Shown in pieces: positions 55,704-64,000 of a DNA stretch of 64,000 nt (position 1 is the stretch's first letter; every line of letters begins with the position of its first letter). A model generated the notes under the pieces. It did not search any database, had not been told where the DNA came from, and saw only the letters and a list, made by a program, of their open reading frames with translations. The stretch is taken from positions 1,813,303 to 1,877,302 of the forward strand of contig NZ_OY761553.1 in assembly GCF_963664735.1 (NCBI RefSeq). Reading direction: 5' to 3'. A program made the position numbers and the translations under genes. The DNA is from an uncultured Cohaesibacter sp. Lineage in GTDB: Bacteria > Pseudomonadota > Alphaproteobacteria > Rhizobiales > Cohaesibacteraceae.

Positions 55704-55746
55704 GTCAGTTCGCGGTGAAAATACCGGGTCAGTTCTCAGTGACATT
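55704..55746. repeat. Direct repeats resembling an insertion-sequence terminus
   Basis: GTCAGTTCGCGGTGAAAAT (55704-55722) and GTCAGTTCTCAGTGACATT (55728-55746) match at 15 of 19 bases, 24 bases apart. Multiple short terminal repeats of this kind are typical of IS21-family ends. No transposase of that family is present, so this would be a solo end. Confidence 0.35.
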
Positions 55747-55965
55747 CAATATATGTATACACGATGGTAGCTCTACCGAACTTCCGAAACTCAAGTCAAC
55801 GCATCGGCTCGAAGGGCTCTGCTCTTCCCTAGCGTTCCGACGCGTTGACACCCCAGCAGGGAGGGGGAATTCCAAATGAGGACACCGGGCTAGCGCTCTT
55901 GGTATCAGCTACAAATAACCAATTAGCGCTTTAGCACATCTCCGGTTTTTCCTTCCCGGTTGGCT

Positions 55966-55999
55966 AAAAGGATGGAGAGGCGTGCCCCTCCACCCTTTT
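55966..55999 (-). terminator. Terminator of the fuconate operon
   Basis: On the minus strand, AAAAGGGTGGAG and CTCCATCCTTTT form a 12-bp stem (one G-U), ending in a T-run 14 bases after the fucD stop. Confidence 0.75.
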
Positions 56000-56012
56000 C
56001 TGATAAATTTGG

Positions 56013-57323
56013 CTATTTGGCTTCCTCAGCCCATTCGACCCCGTTCGGGAACTCAAATCGATCCAGCGATTCAGCCCTCATCGTTGCGCCATAGCCAGGC
56101 AGCGGGTTCGGATAATAGCGCCCACGCTTCACGGTCAGAGGTTCCTTGAAATTCTCATGCAAATGATCGACATATTCCAGAACCCTGTTTTCCAGAGTGC
56201 CGGTCACAGCGATATAGTCGAACAACACAATGTTGAGAGAATACTGGCACAGGCCAACGCCGCCACCATGCGGACATACAGGCACTCCGAATTTGGCAGC
56301 CATCAGCAACACAGCCAGCACTTCGTTGACACCACCAAGGCGAGCCGGATCAAGCTGGCAGAAATCCATAGCGCCAGCCTGGAAGAACTGCTTGAACATC
56401 ACGCGGTTATGGGCATGTTCACCGGTGGCGATACCGATCGGGCTGATGCGATCCTTGATGGCACGATGGCCTTGAACATCGTCTGGGCTGGTTGGCTCTT
56501 CAATCCAGAGAGGATTGAATTCTGCCAGACGGCGCATATTCTCGATGGCTTGATCCACATCCCAATTCTGGTTGGCGTCCATCATCAACTGGCGATCCCA
56601 CCCCAGCTCTTCGCGCAGGATCTGGGCGCGGCGAACGTCCTGGTCGATATCAGCCCCGATTTTCTGCTTGAGATGAGTCCAGCCGTCAGCGACAGCTTCG
56701 CGTGCCAGGCGGCGCATTTTTTCTTCAGAATAGCCCAACCAACCTGCAGCGGTGGTGTATCCGGGAAAGCCTTTTTCCAGCATTTCCGCCTCACGGGCAG
56801 CCTTGCCGGGAAGAGATTTACGCAGCAATCCGATTGCTTCATATGGGGTCAACACATCAGAAATGAAGGTGAAGTCAACACAACGAACCAGTTCTTCGGG
56901 GGTCATGTCGACGAGCATTTTCCAGACTGGCTTGCCCTGTGACTTTGCCCACATGTCCCAGAGCGCATTGACCAGAGCTGCAGTTGCCAGATGAACCAGC
57001 CCCTTTTCCGGCCCAACCCAACGCAGTTGGCAATCACCCGCCACCAGCTTATGCCAGAAGGCGCCGAAGTTAGCCGTGATGTCCTCAAGGGTTTCGCCAA
57101 TGACGAACATTTCGGCCAGCTCGCGAGCGGCGACAACGCAAAGATCATTGCCGCGGCCGATGGTGAAGGTCAGACCATGGCCTTCCAGATCGCCTTCGGT
57201 CTGGAGCGTGACATAGGTAGCTGAATAATCGGAAATCGCGTTCATGGCATCCGAGCCATCAAGGTTGCGCGACGTTGGGAAGCGGATATCGCGTACAACG
57301 ACATTTGTAATTTTGGTTGCCAT
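56013..57323 (-). CDS. fucD: L-fuconate dehydratase, enolase superfamily
   Basis: A 436-residue protein close to the usual L-fuconate dehydratase length (about 440). Active-site elements of the group are visible: the KxK pair in THLKQKIGAD, the metal ligands Asp in LMMDANQNWD, Glu in IEEPTSPDD and Glu in ATGEHAHNR, and the catalytic His in CPHGGGVGLCQYS. It dehydrates L-fuconate to 2-keto-3-deoxy-L-fuconate in the oxidative fucose pathway. It is the last gene of a dctP-gntR-dctQ-dctM-fucD operon, so the transporter probably carries L-fuconate or a similar sugar acid. Confidence 0.88.
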   Translation of the reverse strand: MATKITNVVVRDIRFPTSRNLDGSDAMNAISDYSATYVTLQTEGDLEGHGLTFTIGRGNDLCVVAARELAEMFVIGETLEDITANFGAFWHKLVAGDCQLRWVGPEKGLVHLATAALVNALWDMWAKSQGKPVWKMLVDMTPEELVRCVDFTFISDVLTPYEAIGLLRKSLPGKAAREAEMLEKGFPGYTTAAGWLGYSEEKMRRLAREAVADGWTHLKQKIGADIDQDVRRAQILREELGWDRQLMMDANQNWDVDQAIENMRRLAEFNPLWIEEPTSPDDVQGHRAIKDRISPIGIATGEHAHNRVMFKQFFQAGAMDFCQLDPARLGGVNEVLAVLLMAAKFGVPVCPHGGGVGLCQYSLNIVLFDYIAVTGTLENRVLEYVDHLHENFKEPLTVKRGRYYPNPLPGYGATMRAESLDRFEFPNGVEWAEEAK

Positions 57324-57413
57324 TTTAAACCTCGTTATTGTGAAGGGTCTCTGCCCGCCGGGGGGCGGGTGGCGGACCGGACAATTGAGAAGCCGGTCCG
57401 TTTGTTTGGTTGA

Positions 57414-59009
57414 TCAGTGGAAGAGCATTGTCAGCTCAGGGAAGAAGAGCACCAGCAACAGCACAAGAATCTGGATGCCGATGAAGGGGATGAAGCCCTT
57501 GAAAATGTCAGGAAGCGTAATGTGCGGTGGCGCTACCGACTTCAGGAAGAAAGCAGCAGGACCAAAGGGAGGCGAAAGGAACGCTACCTGCATGGCCACT
57601 GTGAAGACCACACCGAACCAGATCGGCACCATTGCTGCCTGATCGACCATTGGCCCCAAAAGACCAAGTTCGGCACGTGGCAGTTCTACAACAATCGGCA
57701 GGAACACCGGCATGACCAGCAGCACAATTCCGACCCAATCCATGAAAGCCCCAAGGAACAGGAAAATGACCATCATGATCAGCAGCACGCCATAGGTTGG
57801 CATGTCCGCGCCGATGATCAGATTGGCGATGTAGGTTGGACCACCAGCCATGGTGTAAGCCCCTGCCAGGGCGGTTGCGCCCATGGTGATGGACAGGATC
57901 GAGCCCGTGGACACGAAGGTCTGGCTCGCAGCCTGCTTGATCAACGTGAAGGTCAACTCCCGGCGAATGGCCACGATCAGCAAGACGATGATTGACCCCA
58001 TGCCAGCAGCTTCGGTGATACCGGTGATGCCACCATAGATGGACCCGAGCACGACGCCCACGATGATGAAGGGAGCAACAAGCCCCTTCGACATGCGCCA
58101 GGTTTCATCAAATGTCTTTTTGCCAAAACCAAACCTTGTGCCGACAAAGCCGATAGCAACGGCCAGAATGGAAAGCAGATGCTCCTGCATGGAATAGGGC
58201 AGATATTCTTCCGGTCTCAAACCACCGAAGAGATTCTGGATTTCAATTGCAGAACCGTGGATCAGGCGGCCAAGACCCCAGACACCCAGCATCCAGCCGA
58301 GCAGCGTAATGAAACACTTGGTCTTCTCAAGTCCGGCGAGCTGGTCTTCGTCCATTTCGGGCAAAGGCGCGAGAGATGGATTGAGGCGGGTGCGAATGAT
58401 AATGTAGATAATGTAGAAACCACCCAGCATGAAGCCGGGGAAGAAAGCTGCCTTGAACAAGGAATGGATCGAGGTTTCTGTCACAAGGCCATACATGATC
58501 AGCACGATCGATGGGGGAATCATCGTGCCCAGGGTGCCACTGGCGCAGATGGTGCCGATGGCAAGGCTCTGGTTATAGCCCAGCCGCAACATCTGAGGCA
58601 GCGCAATAAGGCCCAGCAGAACCACCTCGCCACCAATGATCCCGGACATGGCAGCCATGACAATGGCCATGATCGAGGTGACGATGGCAATACCGCCGCG
58701 GGTCCGTGACAGCCACATGTTCAGACTGCTATACATATCCTTGGCGATACCGGATCGCTCAAGCATTAGCGCCATGAAAATAAACAGCGGCACGGAAATC
58801 AGCGCGTAGTTGGTCAAAACGCCATAAATGCGTTGTGCCAGAATATTGAGTGGCCCCATGCCGAAGTGGCTGAAAAGCATGCCCGCGCCGAACTTCATTG
58901 CCATAACGGCAACGGCGAGCACACCAGATGCAAATGCTAGTGGCATACCGATTGCGAGCAGGAATAGCATTCCCATCAACAATACGGCCGAGATTAAACC
59001 CGCGTCCAT
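57414..59009 (-). CDS. dctM: TRAP transporter large permease, long DctM form
   Basis: A 531-residue membrane protein of the DctM family, about 100 residues longer than the common 425-430 form because of an insertion around residues 210-330 that adds helices (FITLLGWMLGVWGLGRLIHG). Family segments include SVPLFIFMALMLERSGIAKD, GTLGTMIPPSIVLIMYG and a C-terminal FLGAFMDWVGIVLLVMPVF. It forms the sodium-driven translocation channel with DctQ. Confidence 0.9.
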   Translation of the reverse strand: MDAGLISAVLLMGMLFLLAIGMPLAFASGVLAVAVMAMKFGAGMLFSHFGMGPLNILAQRIYGVLTNYALISVPLFIFMALMLERSGIAKDMYSSLNMWLSRTRGGIAIVTSIMAIVMAAMSGIIGGEVVLLGLIALPQMLRLGYNQSLAIGTICASGTLGTMIPPSIVLIMYGLVTETSIHSLFKAAFFPGFMLGGFYIIYIIIRTRLNPSLAPLPEMDEDQLAGLEKTKCFITLLGWMLGVWGLGRLIHGSAIEIQNLFGGLRPEEYLPYSMQEHLLSILAVAIGFVGTRFGFGKKTFDETWRMSKGLVAPFIIVGVVLGSIYGGITGITEAAGMGSIIVLLIVAIRRELTFTLIKQAASQTFVSTGSILSITMGATALAGAYTMAGGPTYIANLIIGADMPTYGVLLIMMVIFLFLGAFMDWVGIVLLVMPVFLPIVVELPRAELGLLGPMVDQAAMVPIWFGVVFTVAMQVAFLSPPFGPAAFFLKSVAPPHITLPDIFKGFIPFIGIQILVLLLVLFFPELTMLFH

Positions 59010-59157
59010 AGCTCTGGCTCCTTTGATGTGAAGACACAGCTCTCCCGTTGACTGTCATGATGCCGTTGCAAGGCACGCCCTACAAAGACAGGGCCAACAG
59101 TCCCGAAGCGGTCTTCAGAATTCGATTAGACGTAATTGATGTGTGACGAGGATCGGA

Positions 59158-59677
59158 TCAGTTGTCGCCTTCGCCGTCTTTCCAATCCATGATCAGGTTG
59201 GAGAGCGCCTGCACTGCCATCAGAACGAAGGCAATCAGAAGCAGTGGCTTAAGCGTAGCCGGTATGGGGGGATCCCAGGCCGTTCCGAAGGTTTCCCACG
59301 AAATCAGCTTGCGGACGGCATCGGTATAGCTGCCCCAAACAAGCGCCATGACATAGACCGCAAGCAAGACTACAGAGATGACATCGAAGACATGTTGAAG
59401 CCAGCGCGGGGCAATATCGTAAATAACGGTGATCCGGATATGGGCGCGCTTGCGCATGGCATAGACGCCAGCGAGCAGATAGACACCACCGCAAATCCAG
59501 AGGGAGAGTTCGTTCGCCCACAAGGTGGGGCTGACAAAGACATAACGCATGGTGACTTCATAAAAAAATCACCAAAACGACGATTGGCACTCCCCACATG
59601 CTGACAAGCCCCAGCGTGGTAGAGAAATAATCGATGGGCGACCGTTTTTTCCTAACGTCCTTGTGAGAGCTTTCCAT
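59158..59677 (-). pseudogene. dctQ: TRAP small permease gene with +1 frameshift in a poly-T run
   Basis: From the ATG at 59677 (preceded by GGAGGA) the frame reads FSTTLGLVSMWGVPIVVLVIF and then hits TGA. Removing one T from the seven-T run (plus-strand A-run 59562-59568) restores FYEVTMRYVFVSPTLWANELSLW and the rest of a typical DctQ with four helices, ending in DGEGDN. Without the shift it would be about 170 residues. It may be an assembly error, transcriptional slippage or a true knockout. Confidence 0.8.
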
Positions 59678-59793
59678 CTCACATTCCTCCTATGTAGCAA
59701 CAGGTACGCCTCCTTTGCGAAGAGCCCTTGCTATCAGCTGATGTCGGACGGTCGCAGTCACGAAGACGCATCTTCGTTCATCAGGCGCTGCGA

Positions 59794-60600
59794 TCACTCC
59801 TTTTTCAAGTCTTCCAGAGAATGCAGACGCTCCATGATGGTAAGGACAATATCATCCTTGTCAGATGGATTGTCCTTATCCAGCCCTTCTTCAAGGAAAG
59901 GAACGCCAAAATTTTTGCAATGGACCTGCATGGCTCGACGAGCCCCTTCAGGATCCCGCGCTTCAAGCGCGTCCAGAATGACTTCATGTTCTTTCTGCAC
60001 GGCCACGATATTTTCTTTGGCACCAAGGATCTGGCGGCGAATACGCGCCCAGTTAGGAAACCGCTCACGCACGCTCCAAAGCTGGTCCAGAATGGTAATG
60101 AACATGCTGTTCTGGGTTGCCTTGGCAATTTCCATATGGAAATCGGCATCATACTTGTCCAATTCATGGACCGGCAGATCCGGCACCTTCATTCTCTCAA
60201 GAATATCCCGCAACTCGGCGATCTTTTCTTCAGAAATAGAAAGGGCTGCAACGGCAGCGATGTCAGCCTCGAACCAGTAGCGTGCTTCGACGAGCTCGGA
60301 AAAGCTGCAATCGTCGATCAGTCCCGGCCCTTTGGTTGGCAATCTCTGCGCGACAAAGGCTCCATATCCAAATCGTGTTTCAACATATCCCATCATTTCA
60401 AGGGATATCATGGCCTCGCGAATGGTGGGGCGGCTGACTTGCAACAGCTCCACCAATTCAGCATCTGGTGGCATTTTCTGCCCCAGCTCAAGCGCGCCCT
60501 TACGAATAAGATCAGCAATCTGATCAGCAACCACACGGTAACGCGGCAACGGAGCAGCCGCCGGGCTAATTGCCAATCTATGCTTCAATTCCTTGGACAT
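59794..60600 (-). CDS. GntR-family regulator, FadR subfamily
   Basis: A 268-residue regulator with winged helix (ELVELLQVSRPTIREAMISL then EMMGYVETRFGYGAFV, about residues 25-90) and an all-helical FCD ligand domain with metal-site residues such as DKYDADFHMEI. It lies inside the operon between dctP and dctQ. It probably represses the operon until the sugar acid or its breakdown product binds. A matching operator lies at 61915. Confidence 0.9.
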   Translation of the reverse strand: MSKELKHRLAISPAAAPLPRYRVVADQIADLIRKGALELGQKMPPDAELVELLQVSRPTIREAMISLEMMGYVETRFGYGAFVAQRLPTKGPGLIDDCSFSELVEARYWFEADIAAVAALSISEEKIAELRDILERMKVPDLPVHELDKYDADFHMEIAKATQNSMFITILDQLWSVRERFPNWARIRRQILGAKENIVAVQKEHEVILDALEARDPEGARRAMQVHCKNFGVPFLEEGLDKDNPSDKDDIVLTIMERLHSLEDLKKE

Positions 60601-60695
60601 GTTCCCTCGCCAATAGTTCGCCGATTTTCTTTTGAAACCCGGTTCCTAAAGAGATCCGGCTTCCTTGTCAAAAAAATCCATACAATGTCTATTTG

Positions 60696-60719
60696 CAGAC
60701 TACAATAATGCAAAGTCTG
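60696..60719. promoter_or_regulatory. Inverted repeat upstream of the gntR gene
   Basis: CAGACT and AGTCTG are perfect inverted repeats 12 bases apart, in the 200-base gap between dctP and gntR. It could be an operator for a separate gntR promoter. No better assignment is visible. Confidence 0.35.
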
Positions 60720-60804
60720 ATAAAACGAGAAGATAGCTCAAGCTGGTTCGGTTGATTTCCCGCCTGAATAGAGGAAACCAACCAGTTATTCGAAGTTGGA
60801 CCGG

Positions 60805-61838
60805 TTATTTCTTGTCACCAAGCCCGATGCGATCTAGAAATTCGATGTGGCTCTTCACCAGCCTGTCAGTTTCCGGTGTCTTTTTGGCCCATTCCAACCA
60901 GCGAGCCTTGGCCGCTGCACGGAAGGTCGCACGGTCTTCAGCCGACCAGTTATGCAGTGTTACGCCAGCAGCCGGAGATTTAGCAGCGGCTTCACCGTTC
61001 AGAACCAGTGTTTTCATCATCAGGTTCATGGAGAGTTTCTGCATCGCAGTTTCCAGAATAAGCTGATGGGCTTTCGGCATAGCGTCCCAAACATCCTTGT
61101 TGCAGGCCAAATGGTCGGCAGACATGGAATGGAAGCCGGATAGGTCGTCTCCTTCACTACGTCATACAGGCCCAGACGGTAGTTGTTGGTCAGGGTCGAT
61201 GCGTCTGCGCCGTCGATAATCTTGGTTTCAAGGGCCGTAAAGATTTCGTTGAAATCCATCACAACTGGCTTGGCGCCAAGAGAGGCGAAGATTTCAGATT
61301 CCATTCCCGGAGGAGAGCGAAACTTGAAGCCTTCAAGATCTTTCACGCCATTAAGCGGGCGAGATGATACGAGCGATTCTTGCCCCCCCATGAAAGCACC
61401 GACAAACTGCATGTTATAGCCGTTATAGAGCTCATTAATGGCCTGCTTGCCGCCGCCATAATAGATCCATGACATGAACTGGAGTGGATTGTCATAGCCC
61501 CCCATGACGTCGGCGACAAACTGGAAGGCAGGGTTTTTACCGGTCTGATAACTACCGTTGGTCATGTCGCAACTGGCAACCCCGTTGCGCACAGCATCAA
61601 AGGTTTCTGATGATTTGACAAGCGATCCGGAATAGAAAATTTCCACGTCAATATCACCATTGCCCATGGTGCGCACATCATCTTCAAACTGCTTGATCAG
61701 TTCACCCGTGGTGGATTCTGCAGTTGTTGTGGTCGCAATAGTTAGGGACGTTGTTGCTGCCTGCGCAGCGCCTCCCAAACAAGCAGCAATGGCAGTCGCC
61801 CCCATCAGCCGCACAGACAAACTCAACAATTTCTTCAT
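60805..61838 (-). pseudogene. dctP: TRAP substrate-binding protein gene with -1 frameshift
   Basis: The signal peptide (MKKLLSLSVRLMGATAIAAC) and most of a DctP protein run to about residue 235 (KETTYP). The frame then shifts. The second frame continues FHSMSADHLACNKDVWDAMP to LDRIGLGDKK at 60805. Adding one C at 61136-61137 (so that CCGGC becomes CCGGGC on the coding strand) gives a continuous product of about 345 residues. The start at 61838 has GGAGG nine bases upstream. DctP binds sugar acids in the periplasm. Confidence 0.82.
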
Positions 61839-61914
61839 GATTATGTTCCTCCAAACTCCCATGAATTCGATTTTTCTCGAAATGATTATTCTGTAATATT
61901 ATCTGATTGATAGA

Positions 61915-61925
61915 TTGTCAAACAA
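61915..61925. promoter_or_regulatory. FadR-type GntR operator candidate
   Basis: TTGTCAAACAA fits the FadR-subfamily consensus TNGTNNNACNA exactly and extends to a 13-base near-palindrome ATTGTCAAACAAT. It lies about 80 bases upstream of the dctP start, where a repressor of the operon would bind. Confidence 0.55.
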
Positions 61926-61941
61926 TATTTCAATTTTACAA

Positions 61942-61955
61942 TTATCAGCTGATAA
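61942..61955. promoter_or_regulatory. Perfect 14-bp palindrome upstream of dctP
   Basis: TTATCAGCTGATAA is a perfect palindrome 16 bases beyond the GntR-type site, in an A+T-rich stretch. It may be a second regulator site such as a global carbon-control protein site. Confidence 0.35.
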
Positions 61956-62549
61956 ATAATTCGGTTGAGTTATAGGTAATCAATTGAATTTTATGGGAAA
62001 TTTTCATTTCTACAGACAAACCAAGAGCATGGAAATTGCAGGTACTCTGCGCGTCACTCGGCTAAAAAGCACTGCCGCTCACAGGTTCCAAATCTTCAAT
62101 TTTAACGCAACTTCGAGATTTATGCGGTAGAAGGGATCTGCTAATTTTGAAATTGTCATCGGAGTTTCCTGTTGCGGCCGCCAGGAGGTCTCCAAACATG
62201 AAAATGCCACCTAACGGCGGTTTGTTTCTAGACATGATAAAACGCACCGCTCTTTATAGGAGGGTCGCATGATGGTTTGCTCCGCCGATTGAGCGGCCAA
62301 AAAAGCCCGCCCTACGTAAACGCTATTTAACCAGCGGAGAATGTCAGAGACTGATACGCCAAAGCCCGAAGTGTTTCAGAAGGAACAATCAGGAAGGAGC
62401 TTGGTGTTTTAAAAGCGGCTCTTCATTACTGCAAAGATGAAGAGTATTTGGAAGGGAAAAGGCGTTAATCCAGCATCGCTCTTTGGGCCATTTCATGGGC
62501 TCAATCATGGGCGGGGAAAAAGGGGAAAGACCCAACCCATTGAAAAGGT
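61956..62549. other. Non-coding stretch between fuconate operon and tRNA
   Basis: About 590 bases with only short unrecognised ORFs. I see no promoter, repeat or attachment-site duplication that I can support. Confidence 0.4.
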
Positions 62550-62626
62550 TGGTCGGAGTGAGAGGATTCGAACCTCCGGCCCCTGCCTCCCGAAGGCAGT
62601 GCTCTACCAGGCTGAGCTACACTCCG
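62550..62626 (-). tRNA. tRNA-Pro, anticodon CGG
   Basis: The minus strand folds as a complete 77-base tRNA: acceptor stem CGGAGTG/CACTCCG, D-arm GCTC...GAGC, anticodon stem CTGCC/GGCAG with loop TTCGGGA, T-arm GGAGG-TTCGAAT-CCTCT, and an encoded ACCA end. The anticodon CGG reads the proline codon CCG. Confidence 0.95.
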
Positions 62627-62958
62627 TTGGTGGCGGTAGGATTATGACAAAGCAATGAAATAATCAAGGTCGACAAGGCCTCTTGGTGTTGATTTGCTTG
62701 AGATCTTCACCGACTTTTGTGTTAGAGACAGATTGTGCACAGAGGCAAAGCGACCTACTTAGGGGGAAACCATACTGATAAATGGATTGGCCCTGACGCT
62801 CAACGGCACTAGATGACGAACAACTCACACTGCCGCTCGCAGAGACTGCTACTCTGAGCGTTTCAGGAGGCGTTTGTTCGGATGGAAGATATTGAGAAGA
62901 TCTACTTTCAGCCACTCACCTTGATGCAGAGAAATTGTTCGGATCTATGCCGCGCTCC
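62627..62958. other. Non-coding stretch after tRNA-Pro
   Basis: About 330 bases without a recognisable gene. No 3' tRNA-end duplication was seen, so there is no evidence for an integrated element here. Confidence 0.4.
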
Positions 62959-63048
62959 CTACTTTCTCATTTTCTCCATCATTTTATACAAGGCATTAGC
63001 CGTCAGATAAGTGATGAGAATAACAATAAGCCCGTATACAACAGTCAT
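62959..63048 (-). CDS. 29-residue single-helix membrane peptide
   Basis: A tiny gene with a strong ribosome site (AGGAGGA five bases before ATG). It encodes MTVVYGLIVILITYLTANAL followed by YKMMEKMRK. A hydrophobic helix of about 17 residues and a positively charged C-terminal tail predict a small inner-membrane peptide with the tail in the cytosol. It does not resemble CydX, CcoQ or other small subunits I know. It stands alone between tRNA-Pro and the 5'-nucleotidase gene on the same strand. Confidence 0.55.
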   Translation of the reverse strand: MTVVYGLIVILITYLTANALYKMMEKMRK

Positions 63049-63146
63049 CGCGCTCCTCCTCATGCGACATGTAATCAATCTGGATAGTTTCGCATTCGAC
63101 CAAGGACCTAACAAGTCGACTTGAGTTTAGCTCAGCCAATAAAATA

Positions 63147-63170
63147 CCCGGCAGAAATGGTTCTGCCGGG
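63147..63170 (-). terminator. Terminator after 5'-nucleotidase gene
   Basis: CCCGGCAGAA and TTCTGCCGGG form a perfect 10-bp stem with an ATGG loop. On the minus strand it is followed by TATTTTATT, about 45 bases after the gene's stop. Confidence 0.8.
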
Positions 63171-63213
63171 CAATAAGGGTCACGCCCGTTTCTTCGGGCT
63201 GGTTCGAGCTCTG

Positions 63214-64000
63214 TTACTCTACTTCAGTAATACGATCAGCCAACTCAACCTTATAGTCCGGATGCTCAGCGATGTAATTGGCAACAACGTCTTCAAGGTT
63301 CGGGCCATAGTCATAGGCGTTTTTACCGTTGGTTTTGAAGATCTTGTAGCCATCGCCGCCGGCTCGCATATAGTTGTTTGACACAACGCCATAGACAGCG
63401 TCATCTTCTATCGGAGCCCAAGCGCCATCTTTCATGACTTCAACTGAGACAAGGCGCTCGCCGGCAGGTTTGGTGCGAGACCAGCTATATTTAAGACCTG
63501 CGACCTGAGGAAAGCGACCTGCCCCTTCCTCAACCTGAGACAGGCCATTTTCCAAAGCGGCTTTCACATCAGCCCCTGCCAGCTGAAACGTGGCAAGGGT
63601 GTTCTGGAATGGAAGAACCGTGAGAACATCACCCATCGTGACTTCTCCGCCCTTGATGGACGCACGCAGACCACCGCCGTTCTGAATGGCAATGGAAACG
63701 CCCTGATCCTTCACGCGCTCAAGCATGGCGTCGGAAACGAGCACACCCATGGCGCATTCCTTCTGGCGGCAGGTTTCGCGGGAGCCATCGACATCGGCAC
63801 CCAGAGATCCGATCACCTTGGCTTTCAGCTCGGCAATCGGAGCGGCCAGTTCCTTGACGCGCGCCGCAACGGCTTCGTCCGGAGTTACGGAAGCATCCAG
63901 CAATATTGGCTCACCTTTGGCAGAAGTCACATTGCCTTCATCGTCAAAAGTCACCGCCAGATCGCCCAGATATTTGGTGTAGGCATAAGCGGTTACGATT
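63214..64000 (-). CDS. 5'-nucleotidase/UshA-type phosphoesterase, C-terminal part
   Basis: The frame is open to the window edge, so only the C-terminal 260 or so residues are visible. They include the end of the linker (VTAYAYTKYLGDLAV) and the 5'-nucleotidase C-terminal domain. That domain shows the substrate-recognition segment IQNGGGLRASIKGGEVTMGD, LPFQNTLATFQL and SNNYMRAGGDGY. Such enzymes are usually periplasmic and release nucleosides and phosphate. The N-terminal metal-binding domain lies outside the window. Confidence 0.9.
   Translation of the reverse strand, partial: IVTAYAYTKYLGDLAVTFDDEGNVTSAKGEPILLDASVTPDEAVAARVKELAAPIAELKAKVIGSLGADVDGSRETCRQKECAMGVLVSDAMLERVKDQGVSIAIQNGGGLRASIKGGEVTMGDVLTVLPFQNTLATFQLAGADVKAALENGLSQVEEGAGRFPQVAGLKYSWSRTKPAGERLVSVEVMKDGAWAPIEDDAVYGVVSNNYMRAGGDGYKIFKTNGKNAYDYGPNLEDVVANYIAEHPDYKVELADRITEVE

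Noticed and set aside
62550-62626. Integration site of a mobile element at tRNA-Pro
   Set aside because: No duplicated tRNA 3' end and no integrase gene is visible on either side within the window.

Overview
The window (about 53% GC by eye) looks like a chromosomal segment of a marine or host-associated alphaproteobacterium of the Hyphomicrobiales type (Cohaesibacter- or Pseudovibrio-like). This placement is an inference. It rests on the Hmu/HmuP heme locus, the alphaproteobacterial D-aminopeptidase, TRAP and CUT1 sugar transporters, and an IRO-like iron operator. No ribosomal RNA or other marker gene is present to settle it.

Layout: (1) 1-6157, a CUT1 sugar ABC transporter (binding protein, two permeases, ATPase) with a GH127 beta-L-arabinofuranosidase. 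(2) 6222-14680, a LuxR-type solo regulator with the Met/Trp ligand-pocket signature of the plant-responsive OryR/PipR group, a lux-box-like site, proline iminopeptidase, a complete peptide ABC transporter with fused ATPases, and a convergent D-aminopeptidase. (3) 14763-27539, a heme-iron acquisition locus: an unknown periplasmic protein, exbB, two exbD genes and tonB on the plus strand; hmuP, hmuS, hmuT, hmuU, hmuV, hutW and hutX on the minus strand; and an outer-membrane heme receptor. Copies of a 17-bp inverted repeat occur at the promoter regions of both sides. (4) 27559-32730, a 1632-residue two-partner-secretion exoprotein with seven MBG-type repeats, next to an 89-codon stub of its secretion partner. 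(5) 33215-55746, an accessory region: three uncharacterised envelope or TPR proteins, an EcoKI/EcoEI-type type I restriction-modification system, and many gene remnants (Bro-N, Mrr, HipB-like antitoxin, DUF2235, SDR, group II intron reverse transcriptase, ISL3). Interspersed are intact genes for a Tat-exported hydrolase, two LysR regulators, an MFS exporter, a MarR regulator and a reductase. (6) 55966-61955, an L-fuconate catabolic operon (dctP, gntR, dctQ, dctM, fucD) in which dctP and dctQ each carry a single-base frameshift. (7) 62550-64000, tRNA-Pro(CGG), a 29-residue membrane peptide and the 3' part of a 5'-nucleotidase gene.

Together the genes suggest a bacterium living on or near plant or algal material. 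It would take up arabino-oligosaccharides, peptides, heme and fucose-derived sugar acids, and a solo receptor would sense a host-derived or peptide-linked signal. The strongest lead for a little-described system is the PipR-like cluster at 6222-14680. Other leads are the shared operator of the heme locus, the apparently orphaned TpsA protein, and the 29-residue peptide. All functions are read from sequence motifs without database searches.
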